In this document: positions 49,952 through 61,631 of the stretch, piece by piece
Numbering within the stretch: the stretch's first letter is position 1
How the letters are laid out: every line of letters begins with the position of its first letter
From: Lactarius indigo
Taxonomy: Eukaryota; Basidiomycota; Agaricomycetes; Russulales; Russulaceae
NCBI GenBank assembly: GCA_025766275.1
Contig: JAFKAC010000013.1
Coordinates: 1,488,001-1,552,000 of the forward strand
DNA: 64,000 nt
Reading direction: 5' to 3'
Notes under the pieces: model-generated
Databases searched by the model: none
Seen by the model: the letters and a program-made list of their open reading frames with translations, nothing else
What the model was told of the DNA's origin: nothing
Program-made: the position numbers and the translations under genes

Positions 49952-52900
49952 ATGAACTACTTATGGGGCGCCGTCAATGCGATCAGTGCCCCGTACCAGT
50001 ATTACAAGGACATTAATCCAGCAACACTTACCGGCGCCATCGACGTCATCGTCGTACGGAGGCTTGGGCTCAATGGCACCATGGAGTTCGTCTCCTCTCC
50101 ATTTCACGTCCGATTCGGAAAGTGGCAAGTGCTTCGACCAAATGAGAAAAAGGTGTGCACGTATGCCTGGGCGAGGACTATTCACCTATCTCTGTCTCCT
50201 CCTCAGGTGGACATAGCCGTCAATGGAAAGGCTGTGCCATTTAGCATGAAGATCGGAGAGGCAGGAGAGGCCTTCTTTGTCTTTGAAACAGACGGCGACG
50301 TCCCGGATGATCTTATAACCTCTCCCCTTCTCGAACCAACTCAGTCCGTTTCTCTCGAGCCGTCACCACAGGAAGGTATTGGGAGATCCGGCGCGAGAGA
50401 AAGCGAGGGTGGCCTCACTGATGACGGGCAGGAACCCGATTTCCTCGATCTTGATGCACCATCCACCTCACCTCCGAGGATGGTTTCAAAGTCGCCGATC
50501 TCCTCTAGCGTATCAGTTTCTTCACTAGACACCTCGTCGCAACCCAGGAGGACCTCATCCGATTCTATCGACACAATTCCTACTTCTGTCGAAGCGGAGG
50601 AAGAGAGGCTACCGAAAGCGCATGGCGATTTTCAAGTTACTCGTGATATCGCCCATTCAGGCGATGGTAGATCACGGGGACCGTTTCATAGAGAAGACAC
50701 CCAATCCAGGGGAGTTGGGTGATGAAGCGTCCGCCAGGCCCGATATATTTGGGTCAACAGGAGGTGTGTAGTATTTCTTACTCTCTCACTAGATTACATT
50801 GATGTCGCCTACGAGCCTTAGCGAACGCGCAGGGTAACCATCTCAGAGAGGAGACTCTAAACCCCCATGGAAGGAGTGAGCGACAAGGCAGTACGTGTCA
50901 ATGTCCTTCTAGAGAAGTGACCTCTCCCTAATTCTTCGTCAGCAGCACTGCGTCAGTCGCCTTTGAAGGATACTGTTTTAGTGTCTGACGCATCTGTTCC
51001 AACAGCTAGCATCCCACCGCCCTCCCGCGAACCTATACCCTTTCCGAGCTTGCGTCCAGATATCCCAAACCGCACTTCTGCACCTCTCCCGTCGACTTCT
51101 GCTCCAACAGATGATTATTCTTGGGAGTGGGGCGGATTTCCTCAACGCTCATCGATTGGCATGCAATACCCAGCACCTACCCCGCGCAAGACATTGGACG
51201 GTACCCCGGTCGATGACCTTGCCACGGCTAGTAAACTTGACGAGTTCCATCGTAGCAAAAGCCTTCCTCCCGAGTTCGAGCTAGATTTCTCAGATGAGCC
51301 ACCTTCCACGTCACCGGCGGAGGTTGAACAACTCAGTGGGTTGGAGCCATTATCAGATGTCGAGACAGATTTTAGTCACGGTCCAAGTTCGCAAAGTCAA
51401 GAGTACAGGTCATGGGTCCGCTGGTGGCGCCGTGATCGTAGACTACCCGGCGGTGTCGATGTACGCGTTGAGCGCTCACACTTAAAGAATGCGGCAAGCA
51501 CGCCGTTACCAAGTGTCAGTTACGTTCTGTGATCTTGCAGTAGCAAAGCTGATCGCTAGAACATCAAAAGGTGATGCAAAGGGCTTCAACCGTTAATGTA
51601 CCAACTCTAGATGAGGGCACACGCAATTCGTCTGCCATCTTGCGACCTACATTATCGGAATCTCTCGCTAGCAGCACATCACCGCCTTCTCCTCAAGGGA
51701 AACACAATGACTCGAAAGTACGGTATGCGAAGTCTCTGCGGCTCACATCAGAACAGTTGGTAAGTCTATGAAATTATCCCGAGCTCATGGCCTACGTTAC
51801 ATCACAGCAAGCGCTTGACCTACGGCCAGGAGCAAACACAATTACCTTTTCGCTGGCCTCATCGGGCGTGGTCGCGTGCGCTGCCCGCATTTTCCTGTGG
51901 GAGCACACGGACAGTGTGGTAGTGTCTGACATTGATGGGACGATTACGAAGTGTGTCTCATGGCCTTCTTTTACGGGGGTCGGCTGACACAGTGGCAGGT
52001 CGGACGCGCTAGGGCACATGTTCACCCTGATCGGGCGTGATTGGACACACCTTGGTGTTGCCAAATTGTACACCGACATCTACAAGAACGGCTATAAGAT
52101 CATGTATCTCACGTCTCGTGCTATTGGTCAAGCAGATTCCACGCGCTACTACCTGCAGGGTATCAAACAGAATGATTATCAGCTACCCGAAGGTCCTGTC
52201 ATTATGAGCCCCGATCGCCTGATGGCCTCATTGCATAGGTGGGTTATTCAAGCGGATAGCTGATACTGACTGACAAGTACGACCGCAGGGAAGTAATAAT
52301 GCGTAAGCCCGAGGTATTCAAAATGGCCTGCCTACGTGATATCCAAAGGCTGTTTGGCCCTGCCACACCCCACCCATTCTATGCGGGCTTCGGCAATCGC
52401 ATTACCGATGCGTTGTCATATCGTAGCGTGAACATTCCGAGCTCACGGATATTCACGATCGATTCGCTTGGTGAGGTAAAGATGGAGTTACTTGACCTCG
52501 TTGGGCACAAGTCTGAGTAAGGTGTCGTAAACTTAATCCACTTTCCACCTGATCTGAGTCACCTCCAGGTCTGTGCGGAGTTACATTCACATGACGGACC
52601 TTGTTGACCAAATGTTCCCACCTATAACCCACAAGTGGGACAACGAATTCACTGACAGCAATTATTGGAAGGCACCACTCGCAGAATTTCCTCTACCAGA
52701 CCTAGCACCACCGTCCCCAGCATTGAGCGCACGCTCTGATACGTCTAACAAGAGCGCCTTCGCGCGCCTCCGCAATTTCAGTTTGCGTAGTGCGGGCAGT
52801 AGCCGTTCGCGTTCGTTCGCGCCGTCCCCGCCGCTTATGGATGCCAGGCGTGGGCGTGACATGGACAGCACAGGCGCACACAACCACCAACGACAGTTGT

Positions 52901-53241
52901 CAAGTATCGAACGCGTCAGTAACGTGTTGGCCAGTCTCGCCAGTCGCAGTGTTAGTCCGGGCACGCCATCATCCTATGAATCGGAATCCGAAGGGGACGA
53001 GGATTTGCACGGCGCTTCCGAAGTTCCTGGCCGCCATCGTCGCACGAGGAAACGCAGCACCAGAAGTATGCCTGGGTCGCTTCCTGGATCTCCACCTTCA
53101 TCAGATGATGAGGACCTCGAGTTTGGGGTGACCGACAAGGGTGTACTAGATGACACGGCATCAGGACAGATGGTAGACATGGCAGAGCAGGAATTCGATG
53201 AAGACCTATTTGCGACCATCAGCAAAATGGCGCACTATTAG
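49952..53241 (+). CDS. Phosphatidate phosphatase, lipin/Pah1/Ned1 family
   Basis: Mg-dependent enzyme that makes diacylglycerol from phosphatidate and controls membrane versus storage lipid synthesis. ATG 49952 gives the N-LIP start MNYLWGAVNAISAPYQYYKD and TGAIDVIVVRR, then after an intron VDIAVNGKAVPFSMKIGEAG. A long Ser/Pro-rich middle covers about 50330-51760. The C-terminal HAD-type domain has LDLRPGANTITFSLASSG and VVVSDIDGTITK, with the catalytic DIDGT at 51928-51942. It continues with GYKIMYLTSRAIGQAD, LPEGPVIMSPDRLMASL, YAGFGNRITDALSYRSVNI and SYIHMTDLVDQMFPPI. The tail is acidic and Ser-rich and ends LFATISKMAHY. A one-base insertion in an A run (50615-50617) may shift the middle region, where the frame breaks before the next recognisable exon. 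Several middle introns are not fixed. Confidence 0.88.
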
Positions 53242-53458
53242 TGTCCGTTAGCTCATTTTGTATATTCTTGAAACCTTGAGCCATTTTTTACAGTAGAGTA
53301 TATAATAGCTTAACTAATACAGTGTCCACGTGGCAAGTTCAGTCCGAGTCTCAGGACTTTCTTTTGTCCACAACCACTCAACCACCGGTTTAGAATTATA
53401 CTTCGTACGACACCGGTTGCTCAGTGGTGTAAAATACTTTTGAACGGCAACAACCACC
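53242..53458. other. Short intergenic gap between lipin and YSH1
   Basis: About 217 bp, AT-rich around 53280-53310. It must contain the lipin 3' end and the YSH1 promoter. Nothing else is seen. Confidence 0.4.
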
Positions 53459-56302
53459 ATGGCAGGATGTACCGACATTAAGTATCACTCTTCTTGGAGC
53501 CGGCCAAGAGGTTGGACGGTCATGCTGTGTTCTTCAATACAGAGATATAACGATCGTCTTGGATGCTGGTGTACATCCCGCCCATACTGGCATGGCGTCG
53601 TTGCCCTTTATTGATGAATTAGATTGGAGCACAGTGGACGCCATACTCGTGACACAGTGCGCTCCCTTCTCCCCTTCCTTATTCGAATTGGGTGTCCTCA
53701 ACATACGTTCAGTTTCCATCTAGATCACGCGGCAGCCTTGACGTACATAACTGAGAAAGTGCGTGGGAGACAACGAGATGGACTATGCAGAACTCTTACC
53801 TACTGCATACAGACCAACTTTCGAGAAGGAAAAGGCAAAGTTTACATGACTCACCCAACGAAAGCGCTTCACAAGTTTATGATGCAGGACTTTGTCCGGA
53901 TGAGGTGTGAATCATCAGTCTAACCCCTTGCAGAGCGCTCACGTCTGTCCAGCAATTCGTCAACCGATGCGCTAATATCACCTCTTGATCTCTCAATGTC
54001 CATCTCTTCCATCATCCCTGTCTCTGTGCACCAGCTTGATCACTCCCTGTCCTGGCGTTACCTTCACACCATACCATGCAGGCCACGTTCTAGGCGCCTG
54101 TATGTACATGATCGATATAGCTGGCCTCAAAGTCCTCTACACGGGCGATTACTCCCGTGAAGAGGATCGCCATCTTGTCAAGGCCGAGGTACCGCCCATA
54201 CGCCCGGACGTGCTCATCGTCGAGAGTACGTACGGTGTACAAAGCCTAGAAGGACGCGAGGAAAAAGAATTGCGCTTCACGAATCTGGTACACTCGATTA
54301 TTCGTCGCGGAGGACACGTGTTACTGCCTACATTTGCCCTGGGACGCGCGCAAGAGCTTTTGCTAATTCTTGACGAGTACTGGAAGAAGCACCCTGACCT
54401 GCATAACGTTCCTATCTACTACGCGTCTAGCCTTGCTCGCAAGTGCATGGCTGTTTACCAAACGTATATTCATACTATGAATTCCAACATCCGAACGAGG
54501 TTTGCAAGGAGGGACAACCCGTTTGTCTTCAAGTACGTCTTTTTGATCTCCATTTTGTACCTCGCTTTAGTCCCGCATCTCCCCAGGCACATCTCGAATG
54601 TACCACAAGCGCGCGGTTGGGAGCGCAAGATAGCCGAGGGACCTCCCTGTGTCGTTCTTGCCAGTCCCGGAATGTTGCAACCCGGCACAAGTAGAGAACT
54701 TTTCGAGCTTTGGGCTCCAGACCCTCGAAACGGGCTCATTGTTACAGGTTATTCCGTTGAAGGGTACACTAGCCCGGGTGAGTCTCTTCGTTTTGCGACC
54801 CACTGGTGGTATGGCGCTGGGCGTTGTGTTATTTCTTGGGTGTGTATGTACGAACCAATGGACGTTATTCTCCCATCGCGTGTGATCTTTGAGTCCTTCA
54901 CGTCCTCAACGAAAGCTACACTTTTGAGAACATCGCTGATATCCTCTCGCAAATAGGACATCATGAATGAACCGGAAGAAGTCACTGGAGTGAAGGGTAA
55001 TACCATCCCACGCAAACTTTCCGTGGACTACATCTCCTTTAGCGCACATGTCGACTACTCCCAAAACTCAGAGTTCATTGACATGATCAAGGCTCCTCAC
55101 ATTGTGCGTTCTCTCGATGCTTCTCGTTCACCCTCTAGACGTACACCTTAGGTTCTCGTGCACGGTGAACAAACGGCTATGGGCCGTCTTAGGGCCGCCT
55201 TACAAGCTAAATACAAGAACCGAGACGAAGATATCAAAGTCCACTCGCCTCGTAACCTCGAGACGTTGAATCTTACCTTCCGCCCCGAACGAGTAGCCAA
55301 AGTGATCGGCGGTTTAGCCTCAAAACCACCCCAGACAAACGACGTCCTCTCTGGCTTGCTTGTGTCGAAAGACTACTCGTATACGTTGTTGGACCCCCGT
55401 GATCTGAGAGACTTTGCGGGGCTTTCGACGTGTGTTGTTACCCAACGCCAGAAGGTTGCGCTCGGGGTCGGATGGGAACTAGTGAGATGGCATTTGGAAG
55501 GTATGTATGGCCGTATCGAAGAAGGACTGGACTAAGGATGGAAACCTGACGATGCGGGTGAGTTTGCTTGTATCGGAGATGCAGCGATGCAGTTGACCTC
55601 CTATATTCCGATCAGGTAATGAATGCGGTGGACGTAAAACAGACGGCCCCACATGAGCTTATACTGGAGTGGGATTCTAGCGCAGCGAACGACATGATTG
55701 CCGATTCAACGCTTGCAGTGATCACAGAGATCGACAAGAGTCCAGCATCCGCGAAAGGTGTGATTTCCAGAGATATTTACGCATGCTAGATTTGACCTTG
55801 ATATTCAGTGACATCTGGGCAAAGTCACCGACATGAGCACGAACACCACCCGCATTCGGACCATGACTATACGCACAATCCAATGGTACGCATCCAGCGA
55901 TTAGGCATGTTCCTTGAAGCACATTTTGGCGACGTTGAATACCACATACCGGACGAGGATATGGATACCGAGCAGGAAGAACCAACAGCCCGTGGCGAGC
56001 CTTCGTTCTTAATTCAATTAGACGATGCCGAAGCTCGAATCAACCTGCTCTCCATGGTAACTTTGCCACATAGCTCGCTCTTTTTTTTTTTGCTGATAAA
56101 ATCTGTTCAGACGGTTGATAGCAGCAGCGACGCATTACGAAGGCGCGTCGAGGCTGTCCTCGAGATGGCTGCGTCGACAGTGAGCTCACTAAGCGAGTCT
56201 TTCGCATCCGGTGCACCTGAGGAATCCTCGAATCAGGAAGCGAAAAGTGCGGCTTCGCCTTCGGACGAAAAGGGAGAACAAGGGGAGAATGTTCCCAGGT
56301 AG
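53459..56302 (+). CDS. YSH1: mRNA 3'-end processing endonuclease YSH1/CPSF73, with apparent frameshifts
   Basis: Metallo-beta-lactamase/beta-CASP nuclease that cleaves pre-mRNA at the poly(A) site. ATG 53459 sits in a good context (CACCATGG), but dropping one G at 53465-53466 is needed to read [20 protein letters not shown]. The zinc motif [16 protein letters not shown] spans the first intron. [51 protein letters not shown] and [17 protein letters not shown] follow. Later parts are [36 protein letters not shown] and [12 protein letters not shown]. Further single extra bases are inferred at 54036-54037 (VHQLITPCPG), 54762-54764 (VEGTLARDIM) and 55533 (EEGLDKDGN). The rest, to TAG at 56300-56302, is in frame. 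The gene is normally essential, so errors are more likely than decay. Confidence 0.9.
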
Positions 56303-56484
56303 ACAGATGGTACATTACACGCTATACTCTTATAGTAAATTCAAATCAAAAAAAGCCGGCAAGTGCCACCAACTGAAGAGAAGAATGCCGCCCGCGGGAC
56401 GAGCATCGACGGGATTGCGAGCAGCCGCGCTGTTGTTCTCTTCGTTTTGAATTACCAGCCCCTTCGTTGCGCCGCGGGCGTCCA

Positions 56485-59400
56485 ATGTTCCGTAGTCCCA
56501 CGTCTTCGCCGCGCTCTCCAGTACCACCGTCCTCTTTTCCATCGGGACTTCACCCAAGCAGAGATGATCGCAGTCGCAACCGTGTCGAAACTAACACGAG
56601 ACGCACCTCTCGTGTCGACATGAACTTCGAGCAAGCCTTGCAAGCCAATGGGACCGTCCTTATTAAAGAAGGGATTGATGTTGATACTTTGGGCCAAGAC
56701 TTAACGCCTCTTTCTTCACCTCCCACAAGCTCGTCCCGACCGCACAGCATGATTCAGTCGACGGCCACCCCCGTCGTGGCTCCTCCCTCATCCGCACAAT
56801 TCAAGACGTCACCCACGTCACCCGCCTCACGACCTCCTGCTTCTGCGTCGACATCCGCATCTTCTTCATCTAACGACCTTTTTTATGACGCCGAAGACCC
56901 AGACTATCAGACCAGGCGCCGCTCTTTGTACAGGTCTCAGGGTACCGCAAGTAGCCCGGATCTTGCCACCCTTGTCCGCAAGGCGAAACAGCGAGGAAGC
57001 ATACTCCCGACCGGCAGGGACAGGCGCCAAGAGCCCGCGCCGCCTTTACCCCCGGGTCCACACGCACCCTCTGACCTTTCCGCTCGATTCCGCAACACGT
57101 CCTCTGCTTCCTCCTCTGGATATTCTGTCCCAATTGTCTCATCCCCTCCCATGCCAAAAGGCAGACTACAGAAGTCCCGACAGTCCGCCGGACCATCTTC
57201 CGGGTCTGATTGGGTGCTCACGAACTCAAGTCAAGATGATGAAACTGCCAAGGTACGTGTTGAGCGGCGTCTTGAATGTGGAAGGTCCTTGACAGCGGCT
57301 TAGAATCCAAAGTCTTCGGTCCGACAAAAGACGAGTGCGTTCTTAGGTAGAATGTTGGGACAGAACACGATGCGCGAACGTTCGGTACGTGCTCATTTTC
57401 GTTTTAATGGCCTTTAGTAGAGCGTATATTCCTTACAGAAGACTACATCATCACCGTCGCGGCAAATGATGCAAATACCTCCACCCGTACCCCCAATACC
57501 AACAGATGCAGCTCCCCCTGTCATGTCACTGGGGTCAGAGGCTCTCCCTACCTCGCCACAATTGGTCCCTGTCCGCGCTGCACAAGACACGTTGAGATTA
57601 CTTCCCCTTGAAAGTGAAGCGAATCTCAAAGTTGCGATTAGCGAATCACCACTCACAGCTGTCGAGCGTGAACGACCACGATCCCCTGAAAGAACACCCC
57701 GTACTCACGATGCAATGACGCCGGGAAAACCACAGATACATGGCAAGCGTCGAAGCATGTCTGTCGGTGAAGTTGATCTCAAGAAGGCTGCCAACACTGC
57801 CAAGACAGCTTTACCACCCCCCGCGAGTGCGCGCGAGAAGCGCAGCGAAGACTCAATGGGCTGGGACTCTACTATACGTGGTATACTGTCAGACTTTGGG
57901 AAGGAACCTTCCCAGCTTGATCAAGAGTCCACTGGGGCGGGCACACTTGGCTTTCGTGTGCCGTCTGTGCCTCCTCAACACACCCCCAGGTTACGTATGC
58001 GGAGCGCCGAGCCGACTACTACCACCACGACGCCAACCGACATTCGGCAAATGGCTTCTTCTCCCCCGCCTGTTGTGAAACCCAATCCGACTATCGTTGC
58101 CCACGCGCCAGACACAGACGGAGTGAGCGTCCGTGGTGAAAGTTCCGAAATGCCTGAGACTGGCGTATCATCTCGATCGCCTCCGCTTTTTACGGGAACC
58201 TCCGCGCGTGCCTTTTCATATTCACAACGATCTTTTCCTAGTGCGTGTTCTCGCCCATTGGGCCCACGCAGCGCATCGAGTGCGCATACATCATCGGAGT
58301 CGCGCGAGCGCTTATTGGCACACTCTCGACCAGTGGCATTCAATTCGGAACCCTCACTACTCGCTAATAACGGGAGTTCGGCGCCCTCGCCACTTTCTGC
58401 ATTTTCTCAACACGATCTCACATCGAGCCCGGGCCAACAACTCCGCAGATTACCGTCCGACAGCTTGGGTCCTACTGACTCTGAAGTGATCGAGACCCGC
58501 GGCAAGGAGTGCGCGAGGCGTGCTTGGGAGGAAGATGAGGGATTTCTGACCAAGGAGAGGATTGCTGAGTGGCTCGGTGGAGTGTGGGTGCTTTTCCACT
58601 TTGACCAAGGTTGCTGATTACTGACGTTCCTGTGTAGTGGCCGAGTTAACAAGGCCGCATTGCGACACTACATGACCAATTTCGACTTTTCTGGATTACG
58701 ACTCGACCTCGCCTTCAGGTGTGACAACCGCACTTTTAAATCGGTGTATGCTAACTAGGTCGTTGTAGGCGTTTGTGCGCCAAGCTGTTTCTAAAGGCAG
58801 AGACCCAGCAAATGGACCGAATCCTGGAAGAGTTTTCGAGACGCTATTGGGATTGCAATCCAGGCAGCCTCTTTGGCAACCAAAGTAAGGCCTACCTTAC
58901 AATAACTTCGTCAACTCTGATTCACGTCATTGGTACAGATGTTGTCCATGCAGTGGCTTACTCGCTCCTCCTCCTAAACACGGACCTCCACGTCGCTGAT
59001 CTCGCAACCCGCATGTCACGTGGCCAGTTTGTTCGAAATACGCTCTTTACAATTCAGATACAACTCCAGCCCAATCGTTCTGTGCAAGGCTCTACTTCGG
59101 ACCTTGTGCAAAGCGACCGAGATGCAGATAGCATTCGTGGACCCGGATCCGAAGGAAGCGATATTGGCACCAGCACACTGCGCTCACAGGCAAAGCGGAG
59201 CGATAGCATTACCAGTTGGAATAGCATCACTCGTGACGCTGCTCTTGCAAACCTGTTCGTTGGATCGCCGGCTACAGGGAACACAGCGCCATTGCCAAAC
59301 GATAGCACCGCGTCTGTGACGGCATCAGCGACTAGTGGAACAGAGGCAAAGACCCCAAGCACATTAGTGTCATCCGTCGTCTACGACCGTAACTGGGAGA

Positions 59401-61185
59401 GTGACATGGAGAGTTTGCTCAAGGTAGGGGCGTCCTAACAGTGCGCGTACTCGGCTCATCATTATTGTAGGACATGTACAATGCAATCAAGAGCCAGCAA
59501 ATTCTGCAGCCACTCAACTCGCGAACGTCGACCTCATCTTTAAACCCCAATGCCCTGCTTCGAAATCGTAGCATACGCACCCAGCAAGACCGCATAACCA
59601 ATATCAAGCGTGGAAGCATTCGTGGTATCCAGTCAATTCTTGGCGCTCCAAATGGGATAAGTCCGTATAGTAGTAACAGCAGTGTCGATGGACGTGCTAG
59701 TCCCGCCCCTAGCTTCGCTACATCTGCTCATGAGGTGTGTGTGTACTTGTGCTGTCATTCAAAAAGAGGTCTCATTCATTCGACGGCAGAATATCCAGGG
59801 CTCAGTGATGTCCTTTTTAACACCTGCACTTGGATTTGCCTCCAACTTATCGCACACGATTATACGTGAGACGCAGGAGGACGACGAACGGAGCGAGCAC
59901 AGCGATGACTCGGTGAATACTACAATCAGTATCACAGACGAAGAGCTTGCGCTTCTCGGACCCCCGTGGGCTAAAGAAGGCATGTTGTGCCGCAAGCAGT
60001 ATAATGAGACTTCGGGAAAACGGGCAAAGAGTAAAGCCTGGTTGGACGTTTTCGTCGTTATCCAAAAGGGGGAACTAAATATGTTCACCTTCGGCGAACA
60101 CGCTGCCGGTGGACAACGTGTTGTCGGCGGTGGGAATTGGCTTGTAGGTTTTCATTTGTCGACACGAGGCAGGGGTGTGATTGACGCACGTTCGTAGGAA
60201 AATGCCAACCACGTCGGCATGCTGCAACTTGCCCACTCTCTGGCGCACGCTCTACCCCCACCAGGCTATAACCGACAGCGCCCATATTGCATGGTTCTAA
60301 CGCTCGCCAGTGGAGCTGTATACTTCTTCCAGGCCGGTACAGAAGAGCTCGTGAACGAGTGGGTGCAGACCTGCAACTATTGGGCGGCACGACAGAGCAA
60401 GGAGCCGCTGGCTGGAGGCGTGTCGAATATGGAATACGGCTGGAACCGCGTCAGCGACGTTTTTCAGCACGGACGATCGGTGTCCGACGACGAGTCTACC
60501 CGGCCGCACGACTACGCGGATACCGCGAGCGTGCGTAGTGGACGGAGTAATCACAGCCGATTTAGCCGCAAGGACGGTGTGACGACAATGCGCGCTGGTA
60601 GCTCGCAGTGGTCGGACCGCACGAATATCAACGAGTGGAAACCGCCACTGGCACCATCTATACCCAGCATTCATGATGAAGAGGCGCAACTAGAAGCACT
60701 GAAGAAACACGTCGCGGCGTTGACACAAGAGTTACAGGAGCACAACGAGTTGCGAGGACCAATGATGGCGCTGGTACTTACCTCTTGTCCCCTCTCGCTC
60801 CTTTATATTGAACCCTGATGAACTGCGCGTCCTTTAACAGTATCCCTCACGCTCTCAGAACGCGGCCAAGGCGCTCGGCAACTGGGAAAAGAAATCGCAA
60901 TACCTACTCGCTGAGCACGTCAAATACGAGTCATACGTCGATTCGCTGCAGGCGGCTATGACACTGCGCTTCAAGAAGCGTGGAGAGAAAGCCTTAGAGC
61001 GCGCATTGCGATCGGATGCTGCTAATGGCGCCTCCAAGGGCAAATGGAAGGGTCGCCCGCATGCAAGGACCATCACCGAAGTCGAGGAGCCTTCACCGGT
61101 CATTATCGAGCCGACATCAGCTCAGAGTGCACGCCATCGTCGAGAACGGGCGCAGGTGGATGGTGGCGAAGAGAGCGATGCCTAG
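56485..61185 (+). CDS. Arf guanine-nucleotide exchange factor with Sec7 and PH domains
   Basis: Activates Arf GTPases in vesicle traffic. ATG 56485 (MFRSPTSSPRSPVPPSSFPS) starts a long, Ser/Pro-rich N-terminal part (to about 58500). The Sec7 domain is split by introns: RVNKAALRHYMTNFDFSGLR, AKLFLKAETQQMDRILEEF (Glu of the catalytic loop in KAET), RRYWDCNPGSLFGNQ, VVHAVAYSLLLLNTDLHVA. A linker is followed by the PH domain: LLGPPWAKEGMLCRKQYN, KAWLDVFVVIQKGELNMF, then CMVLTLASGAVYFFQAG and WVQTCNYWAARQS. A coiled-coil tail (LEALKKHVAALTQELQEH) and a basic end (QSARHRRERAQVDGGEESDA) finish the protein. This Sec7-PH layout is that of the Yel1/Syt1/PSD (EFA6) group; which one is uncertain. Spliced joins I checked are in frame. 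Confidence 0.9.
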
Positions 61186-61631
61186 GCTTCTTCAATCAGG
61201 CGCCACGAGCACCTGTTTTTTATTATTAGAAATCTGATTACCTTTCGCCAGATGTGCCGGCTGGTGACTTATATACCACTTGCTGATGATACGCACGTAT
61301 TTATGTTCGTGATACCCATTGATCAACTCGTGATTGTCGTGATATCGGAAGTGAAGGAAACATCATACAGCGTAAAACGGGAAGAGGTTGCCCAAGATAA
61401 CATAATAGTTTGAGCGACTCTAGAGTATCCAATTAGGTAGCAACGTCAGTCGTACATCATATCACCTTAGCACCGGGAGAATGAATGATACGTTTACAGG
61501 GCCCGAAACCTGCGACCCTCTCTATCGTGACAAAAAAAAAAAAGATACAGGAGGGAGGGAACATGGTAGATGGGAAAGAGAGAAAGGGCATGGGAGATAG
61601 CTAGTGCCACATGACTGACATGAAAATAGGC
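61186..61631. other. Convergent intergenic region (about 450 bp)
   Basis: Lies between the 3' ends of the Arf-GEF gene and the GATA factor gene. It contains a 12-base A run near 61532-61543. No gene was recognised; it probably holds both 3' UTRs. Confidence 0.45.

Noticed and set aside
55501..55537. 36-nt intron in YSH1 (GTATGT to CTAAG)
   Set aside because: It would delete the conserved [11 protein letters not shown] segment and is too short. A single extra T at 55533 explains the break better.
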